Shown here: in pieces, positions 4,621 to 8,367 of the stretch
Numbering within the stretch: the stretch's first letter is position 1
Layout of the letters: every line of letters begins with the position of its first letter
Origin: Legionellaceae bacterium UBA6148
GTDB taxonomy: Bacteria; Pseudomonadota; Gammaproteobacteria; Legionellales; Legionellaceae
Direction of reading: 5' to 3'
DNA length: 8,367 bases
Assembly: GCA_002423125.1 (NCBI GenBank)
Contig: DIUW01000063.1
Coordinates: forward strand, 156 to 8,522
Notes under the pieces: generated by a model
Told to the model about the DNA's origin: nothing
The model's input: the letters and a program-made list of their open reading frames with translations, nothing else
Databases searched by the model: none
Position numbers and translations under genes: made by a program

Positions 4621-6648
4621 TTATAGATTTTCATCCGCTTTGAATCGTGCACCGTGTTCTGTTTCCAGTTGAGCGAATAACTGATTGAGCTGGTCACGTC
4701 CAAATTGATCAGCATAGTGCATGGGACCTCCGCGAAATGGTGCAAATCCTGTACCAAAGATCATGCCCGCATCGAGTAGATCAGCATCAGCAACGACCCC
4801 TTCACGTAAGCAAGCTGCTGATTCGTTAACCATTCTTAATACTAAGCGATTGGCGATTTCTAGACGCTTGTCAGTTGACACCGGTTTATTCTTAATTGGT
4901 TTTCCTTCTTTATATTGATAAAAACCGTGACCTGTTTTTTTGCCTAATTTTCCTGTATCCACCAACTCGATTAGTTTTTGGGGTACAGTGCCTCCAAAAT
5001 GGGAGGTGAGATTTTTTGCAACCGCTAGACATACATCCATTCCGACGGTATCAGCCAGCTCGACAGGGCCCATCATCATTCCAAAGTGACATGCAGCATC
5101 ATCTATTGCTTCAGCAGAATAGCCTTCTTCGAGCAATTGTACACACTCCATTAGATAAGGCATCAATACTCGGTTAACCAAAAAGCCAGGACTTGATTTC
5201 ACGGGCAAAGGAAGACGGCCAATTTGATTGACAAAAGCACATGCGGCGTTGATTGTTTCTTCGGACGTTGTCGTACTACGGACGACTTCAACTAACTCCA
5301 TTTTGGATACTGGATTAAAGAAATGAATTCCAACTAAGCGTTGCGGTTTTTTCATGGATTGACTGATTTCATCTAATGGAATACTGGACGTGTTGGTCGC
5401 AATAATTGCCGTAGATTTCGCTTTTGCTTCAATGGACTTCATGATGGATTGTTTGATTTCAAGATTTTCAAAAACCGCCTCAATGATCAAGTCTGCGCGT
5501 GCAACGCCATGGCCCAATGGATCGGGGATGAGTCTATCAATTGCAGCCTGAACTAGACGTGGTTCACGTAATTTTTTCTTATATAAGCCATGAGCACGTG
5601 CAATCGCTGGAGCAATGCGTTCGAAAGATTGATCTTGTAGCGTGACATGAATACCCCGTAAAGCACACCATGCAGCGATATCTCCCCCCATTACTCCCGC
5701 ACCAATAACATGTACATGATGTGCCTGAAAATCACTGTGCTTAGCAAATCCTTTCATGCGCTCACGCAATAAAAATGCACGAATTAAATTGCGAGCAGTG
5801 TCATTTTGAGTGACCAATTGTTCAATAGAGTCGATTTCTTTTAAATAAGCACGCTCTTCAAAACCACCTTCCTTTTCCCACAAATCAACAATAGCATAGG
5901 GAGCAGGGTAGTGAGCTTTCATTACTTTTTTAGCCACTTGCCGTCGTATAACATTGGATAGGATGCTGCGAACCCAGCTGATATTGGTCAATGCTTGTAA
6001 TGTGCCTGGTTTATGCTTTGCGGGTTTATGGCTAATGTAATACACTGCCGCGCGTTTTAATTGCCTTAATGGAACAACTTCATCAACAAAGCCTAATTGT
6101 TTTGCTTGTTTAGCGGCAAGCGCACGTCCGGTTAGCATTACTTGTGATACCGCATTAAAACCGCCGATCAGTTTTGGTAGACGAACAGTGCCCCCCCAGC
6201 CAGGATGAATGCCAAGTAATACTTCTGGAAGTCCTAGACGTGTGTCTTTAGCATCGGTGGCAATTCTGTAATTACAGGCTAAAGCAAGCTCTAAACCTCC
6301 CCCCATGCAAAATCCATTAATCATTGCAACAGTAGGAATGGGCAGGGCTTCTAAACGTGAAAATACAGTTTGACCTTTTTTTAAAAAATCAGTCAGTTTG
6401 CTTGGGTCTGATAGTTCGGTAAATGTTTTTACATCAGCGCCAGCAATAAATCCTTTGTCTTTGAGCGAATGAACGATAAGGCCTTTAATGTCGTCTCGTT
6501 TGGCGACGTCTTGTACTATTATGTTTAATTCATCAAGTACGTCATTATCAATCGTATTGACGCTTGCATCACAACGACTCAAGCCAAGCCACATGATGTT
6601 ATCGGTATCTAGTTCAACAACCCAATGTTTCGCATTACTCATGTCCAT
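4621..6648 (-). CDS. fadJ: Fatty acid oxidation complex alpha subunit: enoyl-CoA hydratase / 3-hydroxyacyl-CoA dehydrogenase
   Basis: 675 residues. A cytosolic bifunctional enzyme that hydrates trans-2-enoyl-CoA and then oxidises the L-3-hydroxyacyl-CoA with NAD+; it acts with the thiolase encoded just upstream. The crotonase domain (about 1-190) has the oxyanion stretch FIAGADVK and catalytic glutamates E120 (GGGLELALAC) and E142 (LGLPEV). The dehydrogenase NAD fold starts with GAGVMG at 316-321, and the catalytic pair is H442 (GIHFFNP) and E454. The C-terminal dehydrogenase domains show GKKTGHGFY and FGTGFAPFRGGP. GGGLELALAC and the thiolase-first order point to the FadJ rather than the FadB type. 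A second ATG at 6642 is 9 nt from GAGG (6652-6655), a better spacing than the 3 nt for ATG 6648, and may be the true start. The C-terminus ends about 20 residues earlier than E. coli FadJ. Confidence 0.93.
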   Translation of the reverse strand: MDMSNAKHWVVELDTDNIMWLGLSRCDASVNTIDNDVLDELNIIVQDVAKRDDIKGLIVHSLKDKGFIAGADVKTFTELSDPSKLTDFLKKGQTVFSRLEALPIPTVAMINGFCMGGGLELALACNYRIATDAKDTRLGLPEVLLGIHPGWGGTVRLPKLIGGFNAVSQVMLTGRALAAKQAKQLGFVDEVVPLRQLKRAAVYYISHKPAKHKPGTLQALTNISWVRSILSNVIRRQVAKKVMKAHYPAPYAIVDLWEKEGGFEERAYLKEIDSIEQLVTQNDTARNLIRAFLLRERMKGFAKHSDFQAHHVHVIGAGVMGGDIAAWCALRGIHVTLQDQSFERIAPAIARAHGLYKKKLREPRLVQAAIDRLIPDPLGHGVARADLIIEAVFENLEIKQSIMKSIEAKAKSTAIIATNTSSIPLDEISQSMKKPQRLVGIHFFNPVSKMELVEVVRSTTTSEETINAACAFVNQIGRLPLPVKSSPGFLVNRVLMPYLMECVQLLEEGYSAEAIDDAACHFGMMMGPVELADTVGMDVCLAVAKNLTSHFGGTVPQKLIELVDTGKLGKKTGHGFYQYKEGKPIKNKPVSTDKRLEIANRLVLRMVNESAACLREGVVADADLLDAGMIFGTGFAPFRGGPMHYADQFGRDQLNQLFAQLETEHGARFKADENL

Positions 6649-7954
6649 TCACCTCAGTTACTCGTTCCAAATACATTGCACCACCTTGACCACCGCCAAT
6701 ACAGATGCTTGCCATTCCTCGTTTGCCATCATGCTGTTTTAAATTTTCCAATACATGCAACACAATTCGCGCACCACTTGCCCCAATTGGGTGACCTGCT
6801 GCGATTGCGCCCCCATCTTTGTTCAGTCGATCAAAAGAAGGTGCGCCGATAGCGTGTGTCGTTCCAAAATGTGTTTTGCAATAGTCATCATCATTCCAAG
6901 CGGCTACACATGCAAGTACCTGAGCAGCAAAGGCTTCATTGATCTCCCAGCAATCAAAATCATTTGGTTTTAATTCATGTCGTTGCATAATCGGAGTGGC
7001 TGCATGGACTGGTCCAAGCCCCATTTGTGACGGATCCAGTGCTGCCCATTGTGTATCGACGATGCGGCCGATTACTGGCAGGTTATGTTTTTTAACAGCG
7101 TCTGCACTGGCCAGTAATAGCATGCAAGCACCATCAGAAATTTGAGAGCTATTTCCAGCGGTCACCATGCCATATTTTTTGTCGAAAAAGGGCCTTAATT
7201 TAGCCAGTCGTTCAATCGTTGAGTCAGGACGAACGCCTGTGTCTTGCTGATACACTTCTCCTTTGGCATTGATGATCGGTGTGACCTCACCCATGCGACC
7301 ATCGAGAAATGCCTTGTTGAGTCGTTTATGGCTTTCGCATGCGTACGCATCCATTTGTTCTCGGGTAATGTTAAATTTGTATGCTAACAATTCAGCAGTT
7401 TCGCCCATGTTTAGGCCAACAATCGGATCAGTAAGACCTCGTAATAAAGCAATAACGGGTGCAAGATAGGCCAGTCTAAATTGGGGCACGAGTCCGACGC
7501 GCTGCATGGTTGACTTTGCTGCAAACCACTTCGATAACCATGCGGTCATTTTCCGATTGAAGAGCAGCGGAGCATGGCTCATTGCATCGGTTCCACCGGC
7601 TAAAACAATATCACTTCGACCGCTCGCTATCTGCTGAGCTGCATTGTCAATGGCTTGTAGGCCTGAAGCGCAATTGCGCATGACTGTAAACGCAGGAACG
7701 TTATGACCACAACCAAGGCGTAAAGCAATAATACGTGCAATATTCGCCTCATCTGGGCTGGGTATCGCACAACCAACGATCACTTCATTAATGTCAGTTG
7801 GTGAGATGGGCAGGCGATTCAATAATGCCGATCCTGCAGCAACAGCTAAGTCTGCTCCACTATAAGGACCAATCCCATTTGCTTTTAAAAAAGGGGTACG
7901 ATTTCCATCGACAATAAAAACCGCTTTTCCTGTTTGTGTTTTGTTATATTTCAT
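6635..7954 (-). CDS. fadI: 3-ketoacyl-CoA thiolase (acetyl-CoA acyltransferase)
   Basis: 439 residues, close to the 436 of E. coli FadI and longer than typical FadA (about 390). It cleaves 3-ketoacyl-CoA with CoA to acetyl-CoA and a shortened acyl-CoA, the last step of beta-oxidation, as the beta subunit of the complex with FadJ. Thiolase signatures are complete: nucleophile C95 in MRNCASG, N339 in NEAFAAQ, H388 in AAGHPIG and C418 in CIGGGQGG. Start ATG 7952-7954 has AAGGAT (7961-7966) 6 nt upstream. Its end overlaps the start of fadJ by up to 14 bp, giving a tightly coupled operon. An acetyl-CoA acetyltransferase role on short chains is the alternative, but pairing with the multifunctional protein favours beta-oxidation. 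Confidence 0.93.
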   Translation of the reverse strand: MKYNKTQTGKAVFIVDGNRTPFLKANGIGPYSGADLAVAAGSALLNRLPISPTDINEVIVGCAIPSPDEANIARIIALRLGCGHNVPAFTVMRNCASGLQAIDNAAQQIASGRSDIVLAGGTDAMSHAPLLFNRKMTAWLSKWFAAKSTMQRVGLVPQFRLAYLAPVIALLRGLTDPIVGLNMGETAELLAYKFNITREQMDAYACESHKRLNKAFLDGRMGEVTPIINAKGEVYQQDTGVRPDSTIERLAKLRPFFDKKYGMVTAGNSSQISDGACMLLLASADAVKKHNLPVIGRIVDTQWAALDPSQMGLGPVHAATPIMQRHELKPNDFDCWEINEAFAAQVLACVAAWNDDDYCKTHFGTTHAIGAPSFDRLNKDGGAIAAGHPIGASGARIVLHVLENLKQHDGKRGMASICIGGGQGGAMYLERVTEVNGHE

Positions 7955-8004
7955 TCAGTTATCCTTGTATTTGAGAGCGATATGTCTGGAATAATGAGCT
8001 ACCA

Positions 8005-8040
8005 AAGATAACAGCTCTTCAAGTTTTTGCAAAGTTTTGC
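8005..8040 (-). promoter_or_regulatory. Candidate promoter and operator of fadIJ
   Basis: On the minus strand TTGCAA (8027-8032) and TATCTT (8005-8010) are 16 bp apart, about 50 bp before the fadI start. The -35 overlaps a 12-bp dyad GCAAA-GT-TTTGC (8029-8040) and a pair of 10-bp near-direct repeats, AAGTTTTTGC and AAAGTTTTGC (8021-8040). The placement suits a repressor site. It does not resemble the E. coli FadR consensus, so no regulator is named. Confidence 0.4.
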
Positions 8041-8193
8041 GAGAGAAACACTAAGACAAGTATTGCCGGATTCTTCTGACTGCAACACTCCCTAAAGGTC
8101 GTGGTTCGGATTCTTATTTCCAATTTGAAGGTGGTATAAATCTGAGAATGGTGCTGTGTCGTTTTTTTTTAAGTTATTTGTCGCATGAACTTC

Positions 8194-8221
8194 TTGACGA
8201 GAGAATAATACCTGATATACT
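8194..8221 (+). promoter_or_regulatory. Sigma70-type promoter of the tRNA-Ser(GCU) cluster
   Basis: TTGACG (8194-8199) and TATACT (8216-8221) are 16 bp apart, one mismatch each from consensus. A GC-containing discriminator (CGACCCC, 8223-8229) follows, as is common at stringently controlled stable-RNA promoters. The mature tRNA begins 16 nt after the -10 box. Confidence 0.75.
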
Positions 8222-8236
8222 TCGACCCCATTGAAC

Positions 8237-8327
8237 GGAGAGATGGCCGAGTGGTCGAAGGCGCTCCCCTGCTAAGGGAGTATGGGCCAAAAGTCCATCG
8301 AGGGTTCGAATCCCTCTCTCTCCGCCA
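8237..8327 (+). tRNA. tRNA-Ser (anticodon GCU)
   Basis: 91 nt. Acceptor stem GGAGAGA (8237-8243) pairs with TCTCTCC (8317-8323), followed by G and an encoded CCA (8325-8327). The anticodon stem CTCCC/GGGAG (8264-8268, 8276-8280) encloses CTGCTAA with anticodon GCT at 8271-8273, reading AGU and AGC. The long variable arm and T-arm GAGGG-TTCGAAT-CCCTC are typical of serine tRNA. tRNA-Arg follows 17 nt later, as in E. coli serV-argV. Confidence 0.97.
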
Positions 8328-8344
8328 ATTTAAAAGTCAAGTAT

Positions 8345-8367
8345 GCGCCCGTAGCTCAGTTGGATAG
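8345..8367 (+). tRNA. tRNA-Arg, 5' part only (cut by window end)
   Basis: GCGCCCGTAGCTCAGTTGG followed by ATAG matches the acceptor 5' strand and D-arm of bacterial tRNA-Arg. The anticodon lies beyond the window. The serV-argV-like order suggests ACG, but the 5' half also resembles tRNA-Arg(CCG), so the isoacceptor is open. Confidence 0.8.

Noticed and set aside
6488..7469. Several + strand ORFs of 65-85 codons opposite fadI and fadJ
   Set aside because: Antisense shadows with low-complexity Ser/Cys-rich translations; the minus-strand genes have full family motifs.
8067..8115. CGGATTCTT repeated 40 bp apart and a GGTTCGGATTC piece resembling a tRNA T-arm
   Set aside because: No acceptor or anticodon stem can be built around it; a 9-bp repeat in this context is weak evidence.
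1409..8327. The two tRNA-Ser genes as inverted repeats flanking an invertible or mobile segment
   Set aside because: Their similarity (about 22 nt at each end) is what serine tRNAs normally share; no integrase or att duplication is visible.

Overview
The window looks like chromosomal DNA of a moderately AT-rich gammaproteobacterium. The support is a FadJ/FadI pair in the enterobacterial fadIJ order, MinD and MinE proteins close to the E. coli ones, a tRNA-Ser(GCU)-tRNA-Arg pair as in the E. coli serV-argV cluster, and CCA-encoding tRNA genes. A divergent CsrA paralogue and intergenic palindromic repeats recall Legionellales (Legionella, Coxiella, Aquicella and relatives). That placement is an inference from protein and repeat style, not a database result.

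Layout. (1) 55-1221, + strand: a lone AAA-type ATPase with a DUF4143 C-terminal domain. (2) 1222-1996: a long gene-poor stretch with tRNA-Ser(UGA) on the minus strand and its promoter, an 18-bp tandem repeat, a 163-bp nested inverted repeat resembling a MITE or cruciform element, and a second imperfect inverted repeat just past minE. (3) 1997-3090, minus strand: minD-minE, overlapping by 4 bp, with no minC beside them; minD uses a TTG start. (4) 3091-3449: a divergent intergenic region with candidate promoters, a REP-like hairpin and a small palindrome. (5) 3450-4568, + strand: a two-gene unit of a divergent CsrA-family protein and a polytopic PAP2-superfamily enzyme of the inositol-phosphorylceramide/sphingomyelin-synthase-like type, ending in a hairpin that contains the stop codon. 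(6) 4621-7954, minus strand: the fadI-fadJ beta-oxidation operon (thiolase first, then the hydratase/dehydrogenase), with a promoter carrying a dyad and tandem repeat. (7) 8237-8367, + strand: tRNA-Ser(GCU) with a good sigma70-type promoter, then the first 23 nt of a tRNA-Arg cut off by the window edge.

How the genes work together. MinD and MinE form the membrane oscillator that places the division site; their partner MinC must be elsewhere or missing. FadI and FadJ together carry out the hydration, dehydrogenation and thiolysis steps of fatty-acid beta-oxidation. The CsrA-like/PAP2 pair is the least conventional part. It joins a CsrA-fold protein that lacks the usual RNA-contacting Arg6 to a membrane lipid phosphotransferase or phosphatase, and is the best candidate here for undescribed biology. 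The rest is mainly housekeeping.
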